Of a stretch of DNA of 64,000 nt, positions 52,735-60,735 are shown one piece after another (the stretch's first letter is position 1; each line of letters opens with the position of its first letter). The stretch covers positions 62,001-126,000 of the forward strand of contig NZ_JAGEOJ010000027.1 of NCBI RefSeq assembly GCF_017573505.1. The letters run 5' to 3'. The stretch is from Actinomadura barringtoniae (GTDB lineage: Bacteria > Actinomycetota > Actinomycetes > Streptosporangiales > Streptosporangiaceae). The notes under the pieces are model-generated. The model was given only the letters and a program-made list of their open reading frames with translations, had not been told where the DNA came from and searched no databases. The position numbers and the translations under genes were made by a program.

Positions 52735-54039
52735 CTATGAGTTGACCCGTGGCTTCTCTGAGTTGACCCGTGGCGGGCCCGCCGGCTGAGGGGGGCCGAG
52801 CCGGCGGGCCTGCCACGGATCAACGAGCGGGATCGGCGCCGTAGGCAGGTTGACCACCACGCTTAGGCCCCCATCCGGCCGAGGCGAGGCGTTCACGACA
52901 CCGCCATGCGCACTGGCGATGGCCCGGACGATCGACAAACCCAGCCCCGACCCGCGATCCGACCGCACCCGTTCGGTCCCCAGCCGCCGGAACGGCTCAA
53001 AGATCGTCTCCACGTCATAAGCCGGAACCACCGGTCCCGTATTCGCGACGACCAACTCGACGAGCCCTTCATGCCGCGTGGTCGAGACCCAGACCTCTCC
53101 GCCCTCGTGGTTGTGCCGGATCGCGTTCTCCACAAGGTTCTGAACGAGCCGTTCCACCAGCACCGGATCACCCGAGATCGGCGCCTGATCGAGCCGCCGG
53201 TAGTCGACGATGCCGTGCCCCGCGGCCTCGACTCCGGCCTGGTCGAGCACGTGCTCGGCGACCTCGGACAGGTCCAGCGGCACCACGTCGACCACCGCGT
53301 TCTCCCCCGCCGCCAGCGTGAGCAGCCCGTCGATGAGCCGCTCGTGCCGCCCGTTCACCACCAGCAGCGACTCCCCGAGCCGCCTGACGTCCTCGGTCGC
53401 GTCCGGCCGCCGCAGCGCCACGTCCACGAGCGTCCGGTTGATCGCCAACGGCGTCCGCAGCTCATGCGACGCGTTCGCCACGAACCGCCGCTGCCCGTCG
53501 AACGACCGCGCGAGCCGTTCCAGCATCGTGTCGAAGGTGTCGGCCAGCTCCTTCACGTCATCGCGCGGCCCCACATAGGCGATCCGTTCACCCAGGTCAT
53601 GGCTGTAGGCGACCCGTCTCGCGGTCTCGGTGATCTGGTGCATGGGCCGCAGCGCCCTATCAGCCAGCAGCCACCCCAGCCCGAGCGCCACCGCCCCCAC
53701 CAGCCCCAGCGCGATGCCCCCCTGCGTCAGCAGGGCATCAAGCGTCTCCTTCTGGGTGTCCTGGCCGATCCGCTTCATGAACACCTGCTGCCCCGCGACG
53801 TCAGTCGGGGGCGGAACGACCTGGTCCTGCGTGGTGACCTCACCCTGAACGGCCTTTCCGTCCTGCTGGATGGCGTTCCCGTTGAAGGCCTTGACTCCAG
53901 GCTCGGGAAGGCTGTTCTTGGCCAGCAGATACGTCAGCACCAGCAGCAACACCCCCGCCGCCAGGAAAAGCCCCCCGTACAACAACGTGAGCCGCACGCG
54001 GATGGTCGGCCGAAGCCGCTCAGAAAACGTCATGGTCAT
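52735..54039 (-). CDS. two-component sensor histidine kinase
   Basis: 434 aa. Two transmembrane helices (about 15-40 and 115-135) surround a short extracellular loop. A HAMP region contains MHQITETARRVAYSHDLGE. The phosphoacceptor is VANASHELRTPLAIN; ATPase motifs are LVENAIRHNHEGGEVWV, then NTGPVVPAYDVETIF and DRGSGLGLSIVRAIA, all intact. The C-terminus ends PRVNSEKPRVNS because a 21-bp direct repeat extends the frame. It overlaps the regulator gene by 4 bases; together they sit opposite the MacAB-like efflux operon. Confidence 0.92.
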   Translation of the reverse strand: MTMTFSERLRPTIRVRLTLLYGGLFLAAGVLLLVLTYLLAKNSLPEPGVKAFNGNAIQQDGKAVQGEVTTQDQVVPPPTDVAGQQVFMKRIGQDTQKETLDALLTQGGIALGLVGAVALGLGWLLADRALRPMHQITETARRVAYSHDLGERIAYVGPRDDVKELADTFDTMLERLARSFDGQRRFVANASHELRTPLAINRTLVDVALRRPDATEDVRRLGESLLVVNGRHERLIDGLLTLAAGENAVVDVVPLDLSEVAEHVLDQAGVEAAGHGIVDYRRLDQAPISGDPVLVERLVQNLVENAIRHNHEGGEVWVSTTRHEGLVELVVANTGPVVPAYDVETIFEPFRRLGTERVRSDRGSGLGLSIVRAIASAHGGVVNASPRPDGGLSVVVNLPTAPIPLVDPWQARRLGPPQPAGPPRVNSEKPRVNS

Positions 54040-54692
54040 GGCAGCCGGTACCCCACTCCTGGGACGGTCTCGATGACTGGGGGGTCACCGAGCTTGCGGC
54101 GGAGCTTCATCATGGTGACGCGGACGGTGTTGGTGAACGGGTCGGTGTGCTCGTCCCAGACCTTTTCCAGCAGCCTTTCGGCGGAGACGACGGTTCCGTT
54201 GGCGCGCATGAGCTCGGCCAGCAGGCCGAACTCCTTGCGGGCCAGCTGGAGGTACTGGCCGTCGCGGTAGACCTCGCGGCGGGCCGGGTCGAGTCGGATT
54301 CCGGCGCGTTCGAGGGTCGGGGGGTCGGCGGGGCGGGCGCGGCGGCCGAGGGCGTGGATGCGGGCCACCAGCTCTTCGAAGGCGAACGGCTTGGTCAGGT
54401 AGTCGTCGGCGCCGATCCGGAAGCCCTCGACGCGGGCGGGGACGGCGACGGAGGCGGTCAGCATCAGGACGCGTACGTGGGAGCCGGAGTCGACCACGGC
54501 GCGGCAGACGTCGTCGCCGTGGACGACGGGCAGGTCGCGGTCCAGGACCAGCACGTCGTAGTCGTTGACGCCCAGGTGCTCGAGGGCGGCGTCCCCGTCG
54601 TAGACCACGTCCACGGCCAGGGCCTCCGCCCGGAGGCCTTCGGCGAGCGAGTCGGCCATCATCCGCTCGTCCTCGGCTATCAATATGCGCAC
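54036..54692 (-). CDS. OmpR-family response regulator
   Basis: 218 aa. The receiver has acidic residues in LIAEDERMMADS, the phosphoacceptor in VLVLDRDLPVVHGDD, VLMLTASV and the lysine in DYLTKPFAFEEL. The winged-helix C-terminal domain has LARKEFGLLAELMRANGTVV, SAERLLEKVWDEH and VRVTMMKLRRKLG. It is paired with the sensor kinase downstream and is divergent from the lipoprotein-efflux operon; the gap contains 11-bp-spaced half-sites that suit an OmpR-type dimer. Confidence 0.93.
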   Translation of the reverse strand: MRILIAEDERMMADSLAEGLRAEALAVDVVYDGDAALEHLGVNDYDVLVLDRDLPVVHGDDVCRAVVDSGSHVRVLMLTASVAVPARVEGFRIGADDYLTKPFAFEELVARIHALGRRARPADPPTLERAGIRLDPARREVYRDGQYLQLARKEFGLLAELMRANGTVVSAERLLEKVWDEHTDPFTNTVRVTMMKLRRKLGDPPVIETVPGVGYRLP

Positions 54693-54734
54693 TTTCCGTC
54701 TCCCCTGCTGTGTGCACCACAGCCTGCGGGAACG

Positions 54735-54779
54735 GGCGTAACGCCGGCATAACGAGAACTGGTTACGCCTGGGTTATCG
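54735..54779. promoter_or_regulatory. response-regulator box array between regulator and efflux operon
   Basis: On the plus strand GCGTAAC (54736) and GCATAAC (54747) are direct repeats with an 11-bp period; GTTACGC (54762) and GTTATCG (54773) repeat the same pattern in the opposite direction, again at 11 bp. The two halves form a near palindrome. Tandem half-sites one helical turn apart are the hallmark of OmpR-family sites, so the adjacent regulator likely binds here and controls both transcripts. Confidence 0.65.
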
Positions 54780-54844
54780 GCCGCGTACTGGAATTCACGT
54801 CGCCGCCAGGAAACGCCTCGGCGGAAAGACGAGGAGATCGAGCG

Positions 54845-55435
54845 ATGCGACGACAAAGCTTCGCGGTGCTGGCGCTGGTGCCGGCGCTCGCGCTGGGCCT
54901 GGGGGCCTGCGGCAACGGGAAGAACGGCGCGACGGGCAGTGCCACGGCCAAGGCGGCGAGTGACGCCGACAAGATGCGCCAGTACGCCAAGTGCATGCGC
55001 GACAACGGAATCAACATGCCCGACCCCGAGGTCGACGCCAACGGCAACATCAGGATGAAGATGAATGGCCCCGCGAAGGGCGGGCCGCCTCCCGCGGACA
55101 TGGACGCCAAGATGAAGGCCGCCGAGGACAAGTGCAAGCACCTCCAGCCGAACGGCGGCAAGCCCAAGAAGCTCAACGCCCAGGAACTCGCCCAGATGCG
55201 CAACATGGCCAAGTGCATGCGCGAGCACGGCGTGAACATGCCCGACCCCGACCCGAACGGCGGCGGGATCAAGATGACCAAGCGCGGGAGCGCCGGGGGC
55301 GGCCCGCAGACCAACTCCGACGGCGGCGGTGACGTCGATCCCGAGAGCTCGACGTTCAAGGCCGCCCAGAAGGCCTGCGCCAAGTACGACCCCAAGGGTG
55401 GCGGCGGCGTGAGCACCAGCCGGAGCGGGGGATGA
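54845..55435 (+). CDS. lipoprotein with duplicated CMR-x-x-G-NMPDP motif
   Basis: 196 aa from ATG 54845, with GAGGAGA upstream. Signal peptide with lipobox LGLGAC at about residue 22. The mature part contains two copies of a unit: YAKCMRDNGINMPDPEV (about 48-64) and MAKCMREHGVNMPDPDP (about 119-135), each followed by DKCKHL or QKACAKYD. Two cysteines per unit could pair. It is the first gene of an operon with a membrane-fusion protein and ABC efflux genes and overlaps the next by 4 bases. It may capture or sense the efflux substrate. Confidence 0.75.
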   Translation: MRRQSFAVLALVPALALGLGACGNGKNGATGSATAKAASDADKMRQYAKCMRDNGINMPDPEVDANGNIRMKMNGPAKGGPPPADMDAKMKAAEDKCKHLQPNGGKPKKLNAQELAQMRNMAKCMREHGVNMPDPDPNGGGIKMTKRGSAGGGPQTNSDGGGDVDPESSTFKAAQKACAKYDPKGGGGVSTSRSGG

Positions 55436-56475
55436 ACAGGACGCGCGCCGCGGTCCTGAGCGCCGTCGGGGTGGCCGTGGTCGGCGGCGCGGGCCTCGCG
55501 ACCGCCGGTCTCGGCGGCGGGAACGAGCCTGCCGCGACGCACAGCTCGCTGCCGCCCGCGACCGCCAAGGTCGAGCGGACGACGCTGGTGGAGACCAAGT
55601 CGGTCGACGGCACGATCGCCTACGGCGGCACGAGCACCGCGACCGGCGCCGGCCACGGGACGATCACCTGGCTGGCCTCGCCCGGCGCGGTGCTGCACCG
55701 CGGCCAGTCCGCCTACCGGATCGACAACCATCCGGTGCCGCTGGTGTACGGGTCGCTGCCGCTGTACCGGACGCTGTCCACCGGCACCAAGGGCACCGAC
55801 GTGGAGCAGTTCGAGGAGAACCTCGCGGCCCTCGGCTACAGCGGCTTCACGGTCGACAAGACCTACAGCTCGGCCACCGCCGACGCCGTCAAGCGCTGGC
55901 AGGACGACCTCGGCGTCACCGAGACCGGCAAGATCGAGCCCGGCGCGGTGATGGTCGTGCCGGAGGAGATCCGGATCGGCGACCGGAAGGCCAACGTCGG
56001 CGACAAGGTGGGCGGGCCGGTCCTCACCTACACCGGGACGACCCGCGTGGTGACCGTGCCGCTGGACGTGAAGTACCAGCGGCTGGTCAAGAAGGGCCGC
56101 GATGTCGAGATCGTGCTGCCCGACGAGAGCACCACCAAGGGCACCATCACCAAGGTCGGCAAGGTGGCCAAGGAGGGCCAGGGCGACAACCCGACCACGA
56201 TCGACGTCACGGTCGCGGTCCGCCGCCAGCGCTCGCTCGGCAACTACGACAAGGCGCCGGTGGAGGTCCACTTCACCAGCAGCCGGCACGCCGACGTGCT
56301 GGCCGTGCCGATCGGCGCGCTGGTCGCGCAGGCGGGCGGCGGCTACGGCGTCCAGGTGGTGGAGAACGGCACGGTCCGCACGGTCAAGGTCGAGACCGGC
56401 GCGTTCACCGGCGGCCAGGTCGAGGTCTCGGGGGACGGCCTGCGCGAGGGCATGTCGGTGGGGGTGCCCAAATGA
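55432..56475 (+). CDS. MacA-like membrane-fusion/adaptor protein with peptidoglycan-binding domain
   Basis: 347 aa. N-terminal signal anchor (AAVLSAVGVAVVGGAGLATAG). Residues 40-105 carry a lipoyl-like half (VERTTLVETKSVDGTIAYGG, WLASPGAVLHRGQSAYRI). A PG_binding_1 domain at about 115-165 is seen in GTKGTDVEQFEENLAALGY and ADAVKRWQDDLGV. The C-terminal half (LPDESTTKGTITKVG, VLAVPIGALVAQAGGGYGV and VETGAFTGGQVEVSGDGL) is the adaptor barrel. It links an outer factor or the wall to the MacB-type ABC transporter encoded next, which it overlaps by 4 bases. Confidence 0.88.
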   Translation: MNRTRAAVLSAVGVAVVGGAGLATAGLGGGNEPAATHSSLPPATAKVERTTLVETKSVDGTIAYGGTSTATGAGHGTITWLASPGAVLHRGQSAYRIDNHPVPLVYGSLPLYRTLSTGTKGTDVEQFEENLAALGYSGFTVDKTYSSATADAVKRWQDDLGVTETGKIEPGAVMVVPEEIRIGDRKANVGDKVGGPVLTYTGTTRVVTVPLDVKYQRLVKKGRDVEIVLPDESTTKGTITKVGKVAKEGQGDNPTTIDVTVAVRRQRSLGNYDKAPVEVHFTSSRHADVLAVPIGALVAQAGGGYGVQVVENGTVRTVKVETGAFTGGQVEVSGDGLREGMSVGVPK

Positions 56476-57167
56476 CACCGGTCGTCGAGCTCCGGGAGGT
56501 CTCCAAGACCTATCCCGGGGACGTCACCGCGCTCGACACGGTGTCGCTGGCGATCGAACCGGGCGAGCTGGTCGCGATCGTGGGCCCGTCCGGCTCCGGC
56601 AAGTCGACCATGCTGCACCTGCTCGGGACGCTCGACCGTCCGAGCACGGGCACCGTCCTGGTGGAGGGGCGCGACGTGTCCCGGCTGTCGGACCGCCGCC
56701 TGTCGGCGCTGCGCGGCCGCCGGATCGGGTTCGTCTTCCAGCAGTTCCACCTGGCGAGCGGCGTCAGCGCGATCGACAACGTCGCCGACGGGTTGCTGTA
56801 CGGCGGCGTACCACCGGCCGAGCGCCGCCGCCGGGCCCGCCGCGCGCTGGAACGCGTCGGCCTCGGCCACCGCCTGGACCACCGCCCGCACCAGCTGTCG
56901 GGCGGCGAGAAGCAGCGCGTGGCGATCGCCCGCGCGGTGGTCGGCGAGCCCGCCATGCTGCTGGCCGACGAGCCGACCGGCGCGCTGGACTCGGTCACCG
57001 GCGCCGGGGTGATCGACCTGCTCAGGGAGCTGGCGCGGGCCGGCACCACGGTCCTGCTGATCACGCACGACCGGGACATCGCCGCCCTGCTCCCCCGTCA
57101 GATCCAGCTGCACGACGGCCGCATCGTCCGGGACGAGCGCGCGCCGGTCGCGGAGGCCGCCCGATGA
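56472..57167 (+). CDS. ABC transporter ATP-binding protein (MacB/LolD type)
   Basis: 231 aa. Complete motifs: Walker A IVGPSGSGKSTMLHLLG, the Q-loop FVFQQFHL, signature LSGGEKQRVAIARA, Walker B MLLADEPTGALDS, and the switch histidine in VLLITHDRDIA. The LASGVSAIDNV stretch is typical of the MacB/LolD group. It overlaps the adaptor and the permease by 4 bases each, so all three are made together. Confidence 0.92.
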   Translation: MTPVVELREVSKTYPGDVTALDTVSLAIEPGELVAIVGPSGSGKSTMLHLLGTLDRPSTGTVLVEGRDVSRLSDRRLSALRGRRIGFVFQQFHLASGVSAIDNVADGLLYGGVPPAERRRRARRALERVGLGHRLDHRPHQLSGGEKQRVAIARAVVGEPAMLLADEPTGALDSVTGAGVIDLLRELARAGTTVLLITHDRDIAALLPRQIQLHDGRIVRDERAPVAEAAR

Positions 57168-58441
57168 ACCGTCCAATGATGCGCCGGGGCAAGCACAAGA
57201 GCGGCCCCGAGGCCGCCCTGGCCGCACGGCCTGCCGCCGCCGTTCCCAGCGGGCCGGAGGACGTGCCGGCCAGGCTCGGGCCGCGCGACGTGCTGCGGGT
57301 CGGCGCCGCCGGGCTGCGGGCCCGACCGCTGCGGGTCTTCCTGTCCGCGCTCGGCATCGCGATCGGGATCGCGGCCATGATCGGCGTGGTCGGCATCTCG
57401 ACCTCAAGCCGCGCCCAGTTGCAGGCGACGCTGGACCGGCTCGGCACGAACCTGCTGACCGTGGCGCCCGGCAAGGACTTCTTCGGCGACGACGTCGAGA
57501 TGCCCAAGGAGTCGGTCGGCATGATCGCCCGGATGCCCGGCGTGCTGTCGGGGTCGGGGACCGGCTCGATCGACGCCAAGGTCTACCGGAACGACCACAT
57601 CCCCGATGGCGAGACGGGCGGGATCTCCGTTCAGGCGGCCAGGCTCGACCTGCCGCAGACGATCGGCCTGACCATGGCGGACGGCACCTGGCTGAACGCC
57701 GGGACCAGCCGCTACCCGGCCGTCGTGCTCGGTTCGGCGGCGGCCGAACGCCTCGGCGTCGCCACCCCGAACCAGCAGATCTGGCTCGGCGGGCAGTGGT
57801 TCACCGTGGTCGGGATCCTGGAGTCCAACGCGCTCGCGCCCGAGCTGGACTCGGCGGCGCTCGTCGGCTGGGACGTCGCGCAGACGCGCCTCGGCTTCGA
57901 CGGGCACCCGACGACCATCTACACGCGGGCGAAGAAGGACCAGGTCGAGGCCGTACGGGAGCTGCTGGCCGCCACCGCCAACCCCGAGTCGCCGAACGAG
58001 ATCGAGGTGAGCCGCCCGTCGGACGCGCTCGCCGCCGAGCAGGCGACCGACAAGGCGTTCACCGGCCTGCTGCTCGGCCTCGGCGGCGTGGCGCTGCTGG
58101 TCGGCGGCGTCGGCGTGGCCAACACGATGGTCATCTCGGTGCTGGAACGCCGCGCGGAGATCGGCCTGCGCCGCTCGCTCGGCGCCACGCGGGGGCAGAT
58201 CCGGCTGCAGTTCCTCACCGAGTCGCAGCTGCTGGCCGCGCTCGGCGGGATAGGCGGGGTGGGTCTCGGCATCGTGGTGACGGCGATCTATGCCCTCAGC
58301 CAGGGCTGGCCCACCGTGGTACCGCCATGGGCGATGGCCGGTGGCGTGGTCGCGACCCTGTTCATCGGCGCGATCGCCGGCCTGTATCCGGCGGTGCGAG
58401 CCGCCCGCCTGGCCCCCACGGAGGCGCTCGCGACCCCCTAA
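57164..58441 (+). CDS. ABC transporter permease (MacB/FtsX type)
   Basis: 425 aa. A basic, disordered N-terminus leads to helix 1 (PLRVFLSALGIAIGIAAMIGVVGI). A MacB periplasmic core domain (residues 75-270, STSSRAQLQATLDRLGTNLLTV onward) is followed by three C-terminal helices: LLLGLGGVALLVGGVGVANTMVISV, ERRAEIGLRRSLGATRGQIR, then IGGVGLGIVVTAIYAL and MAGGVVATLFIGAIAGLYPAVRA. This is the FtsX fold with a large extracellular domain. With the adaptor and ATPase it forms a MacAB-like pump for peptides or antibiotics. Confidence 0.92.
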   Translation: MNRPMMRRGKHKSGPEAALAARPAAAVPSGPEDVPARLGPRDVLRVGAAGLRARPLRVFLSALGIAIGIAAMIGVVGISTSSRAQLQATLDRLGTNLLTVAPGKDFFGDDVEMPKESVGMIARMPGVLSGSGTGSIDAKVYRNDHIPDGETGGISVQAARLDLPQTIGLTMADGTWLNAGTSRYPAVVLGSAAAERLGVATPNQQIWLGGQWFTVVGILESNALAPELDSAALVGWDVAQTRLGFDGHPTTIYTRAKKDQVEAVRELLAATANPESPNEIEVSRPSDALAAEQATDKAFTGLLLGLGGVALLVGGVGVANTMVISVLERRAEIGLRRSLGATRGQIRLQFLTESQLLAALGGIGGVGLGIVVTAIYALSQGWPTVVPPWAMAGGVVATLFIGAIAGLYPAVRAARLAPTEALATP

Positions 58442-58444
58442 CCG

Positions 58445-58507
58445 CGCCGATCTTGCTCTCAGCGCCCTTTGCGGCCCCCCGAAAGGGCGCTGAGAGCAAG
58501 ATCGGCG
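58445..58507 (+). terminator. 26-bp perfect palindrome after the efflux operon (dispersed repeat copy 2)
   Basis: The arms 58445-58470 and 58482-58507 are exact reverse complements over 26 bp, with an 11-base loop. The GATCTTGCTCTCA core and the CGCCC/GGGCG inner part match the palindrome at 44018-44090. It starts three bases after the permease stop and must be a very strong terminator. Confidence 0.92.
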
Positions 58508-58629
58508 ATGTGTCCCGCGCGGGTGGGGTCTCGTGGCGCTTCCGCCGAGGCGCGAGCGGGGCCCGCCCGCGCTTCCCAGCCCCGGCCGGGGTCCCGCTCC
58601 GCCGCCCACACCCCCGGCCGGGGCCTTTA

Positions 58630-58671
58630 ACGTGCGGTGCTTCTGACGTGCGGTGCTTCTAACGTGCGGTG
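58630..58671. repeat. 16-bp tandem repeat at the end of the LysR gene
   Basis: ACGTGCGGTGCTTCTG, ACGTGCGGTGCTTCTA and a third partial copy ACGTGCGGTG. The last copy includes the final codons and stop of the LysR gene, and the other two lie downstream, as in the other post-stop repeats in this window. Confidence 0.85.
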
Positions 58672-59645
58672 ACCAGGGTTTCCACGCCTGCCGGGAGGCT
58701 GCCGGCCAGGCCCACCTCGACCAGGAAGGTCTCCAGGGTCTCCTGGAACGCGCGGGCGGCGTGGGTGAGGGCGACGTCCTTGCGGTGGGCCAGCGCGATG
58801 GTCCGCAGCAGCCCGGGGCCGGGCTGGCTGCGGTGCGCCTCGTCCGACACGACCAGCTCCGTGCCGCGCAGGGCGGGGCGTCCGGCCAGGACCATCGACG
58901 GTACGACCGCGATCCCGAGACCCGCCTCGACGAACCGCAGCACGGCGTCCATCTCGCCGCCCTCGACCGCGAACCGCGGCTCGAACCCGGCGGCGCGGCA
59001 GGCGTTGATGGTGGCCTCGCGCAGGTCATACCCGGAACGGAACATCACCAGCGGCCGGTTGCGCAGGTCCTCGATTCGCAGGTAGGAGCGGCGCGGGATG
59101 CCCGAGCCGCCCGCCGGGGACGCGACCACCAGGTGCTCGCGCAGGATCGGGGTGGTGTCCAGCGGCGGGTCGCCGACCAGCGGCAGGATCACCAGCGCCA
59201 GGTCGATCGAGCCGCGGGTCAGCTCGCGGACCAGGTCACGCGAGCCGCCCTCCTCGACGATCAGCTGAACTCCCGGGTAGCTGTCGTGGAAGCGGCGCAG
59301 CACGTCCGCGAGCAGCCCGGCGCACAGCGACGGTGTGGCACCGAGCCGTACCCGGCCGCGCCGCAGGCCTGCCAGCTCCTGGACCTCCAGGCGCGCGGTG
59401 TCGACGTCCGCCAGGATCCGCTTGGCGAGCGGCAGCAGCGCCTCGCCGGCCGGGGTGAGCGTGATGTTGCCGCGCGCACGGCTGAACAGCGACGCGCCGA
59501 GCTCGGTCTCCAGCGCGCGGATCTGCTTGGACAGCGAGGGCTGCGCGACGTGCAGGATCTCCGCCGCCTGGGTGAAGTGCCGTACCTCGGCGACGGCGAC
59601 GAAGTACGCGAGCTGTTGCAGCTGCACGCTGTGTTCCACCCCCAA
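58659..59645 (-). CDS. LysR-family transcriptional regulator
   Basis: 328 aa. N-terminal helix-turn-helix: QLQQLAYFVAVAEVRHFTQAAEIL, QPSLSKQIRALETELGASLF, ITLTPAGEALL. The effector-binding domain (residues 95-310) has the periplasmic-binding-protein-like two-lobe pattern with VRLGATPSLCAGLL. The target genes are not evident; no divergent partner starts next to it, since the 68-base gap leads to the Crp/Fnr gene on the same strand. Confidence 0.9.
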   Translation of the reverse strand: MGVEHSVQLQQLAYFVAVAEVRHFTQAAEILHVAQPSLSKQIRALETELGASLFSRARGNITLTPAGEALLPLAKRILADVDTARLEVQELAGLRRGRVRLGATPSLCAGLLADVLRRFHDSYPGVQLIVEEGGSRDLVRELTRGSIDLALVILPLVGDPPLDTTPILREHLVVASPAGGSGIPRRSYLRIEDLRNRPLVMFRSGYDLREATINACRAAGFEPRFAVEGGEMDAVLRFVEAGLGIAVVPSMVLAGRPALRGTELVVSDEAHRSQPGPGLLRTIALAHRKDVALTHAARAFQETLETFLVEVGLAGSLPAGVETLVTAR

Positions 59646-59713
59646 TGACTAGCCCCCAGCCCCCGTAATAGCGTACGGCTATCGCCAGCGCACTCCCGAT
59701 GCCGGGTCGGTCC

Positions 59714-60388
59714 TTACCTCGCGTGGCGGCGGAGCGCCTGCAGATCGTGCACGATGACGCTGCGGCGGCCGGTCTCGATCCAGCCGTGCGCGCGCAACGT
59801 TCGCAGCGCCTTGCTGACCGCCTCCCGGGACGCGCCGACCCAGCCCGCCAGCTCCTCCTGCGACAGGTTGAGCGTGATGCGGACGCTCTCGCGCTCGTGC
59901 GGAACGCCGAACCGTTCGGCCAGTTCGACCAGGCGCTGCGCCACCCGGCCGGTCGCGTCGAACATCCCGAACTCGATCCGCTTGCGGTCGGCGTCCCGCC
60001 ACCGCTGGCACAGCGTCTGCATGATCAGGATGGAGACCCGGCCGTGCGCGCGCAGGAACCCCATGAACTCGTCCGCCGTGAGCGCGAGCGCCTGCGCGGG
60101 CTCCAGCGTCGCGACGGTCGCCGACCTGGGCAGACCATCGATCGCGGCCACCTCACCGAGCAGCGAGCCAGGCCCGCGTACGGCCAGCAGCGCCTCGCCG
60201 CCGTGCTCGCGGTAGGAGAACGCCTTGACCCGGCCCTTCAGCAGAACCGCGACCCAGTTGGTGGTCTCCCCCTCGCTGAACAGGATCTCTCCGCGGCCGA
60301 AGTCGCGGATCCGGCCCCGCCGCTCCAGTTCGGTGCGTTCGTCCGGAGTGAGGTCGGCGAGGAAGGAGCCGGGTTCCAGGACGGTCAT
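59714..60388 (-). CDS. Crp/Fnr-family transcriptional regulator
   Basis: 224 aa. The cNMP-binding barrel is at residues 10-115 (RGEILFSEGETTNWVAVLLKG, GPGSLLGEVAAIDGLPRSATVAT). A long dimer helix leads to the Crp-type helix-turn-helix: LNLSQEELAGWVGASREAVSKALRTL. The stretch GSLLGEVAAIDGLPRSAT resembles the FGELALIYGTPRAAT-like cAMP pocket, so a nucleotide ligand is likely. It could control the downstream-lying sdh operon, but this is only suggested by distance. Confidence 0.9.
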   Translation of the reverse strand: MTVLEPGSFLADLTPDERTELERRGRIRDFGRGEILFSEGETTNWVAVLLKGRVKAFSYREHGGEALLAVRGPGSLLGEVAAIDGLPRSATVATLEPAQALALTADEFMGFLRAHGRVSILIMQTLCQRWRDADRKRIEFGMFDATGRVAQRLVELAERFGVPHERESVRITLNLSQEELAGWVGASREAVSKALRTLRAHGWIETGRRSVIVHDLQALRRHAR

Positions 60389-60656
60389 ATGAACAACGCT
60401 AGATGCCTGCGCCCGGAGCGCGAGTCCCCTGGGAATTACGAATGCGTCACGCGTTCTGTGTACTAATGCCTTTTCATCATCGCGGCGCGGGGTGATGGTA
60501 GATCGCGGCGCTGGCGGCCGCGGGGGCCGCCCGCGCCACTACGGCGTTCGGGGAACGGCGGCAAAGACGGGCGGCGGTGACGGGGGCACGCCGCCCGTCG
60601 GCGTACCCACAGGTTCTGCGAACGTCCACCACCGCACGTAATTGGGCGCACTCGTC
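60389..60656. other. intergenic region without recognised gene
   Basis: This stretch holds the promoter of the Crp/Fnr gene at its left. The short frames here have no family resemblance, weak starts and Arg/Pro-rich translations typical of GC-rich shadow frames, so I see no gene. A T-rich patch near 60460-60478 (CTAATGCCTTTTCATCATC) may be part of the promoter. The right part leads into the tandem hairpins that end the second sdh operon. Confidence 0.4.
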
Positions 60657-60718
60657 CGCGTACACAAAAGACCCGTGTACGCGAAAGGGGCACGCAGCCT
60701 TTCGGCGTACGTGCCCCT
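60657..60718 (-). terminator. two tandem hairpins after the second sdh operon
   Basis: Hairpin 1 pairs AGGGGCACG (60686-60694) with CGTGCCCCT (60710-60718) and has an inner GCC/GGC. Hairpin 2 pairs CGCGTACAC (60657-60665) with GTGTACGCG (60675-60683). Both are downstream of the iron-sulfur gene on the minus strand. Confidence 0.75.
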
Positions 60719-60735
60719 AAAGCGCTATGGCGGCG

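Noticed and set aside
60463..60693. A 76-aa frame in the gap before the second sdh operon
   Set aside because: Arg/Pro/Cys-rich, no ribosome-binding site or family resemblance, and it crosses the terminator hairpins.
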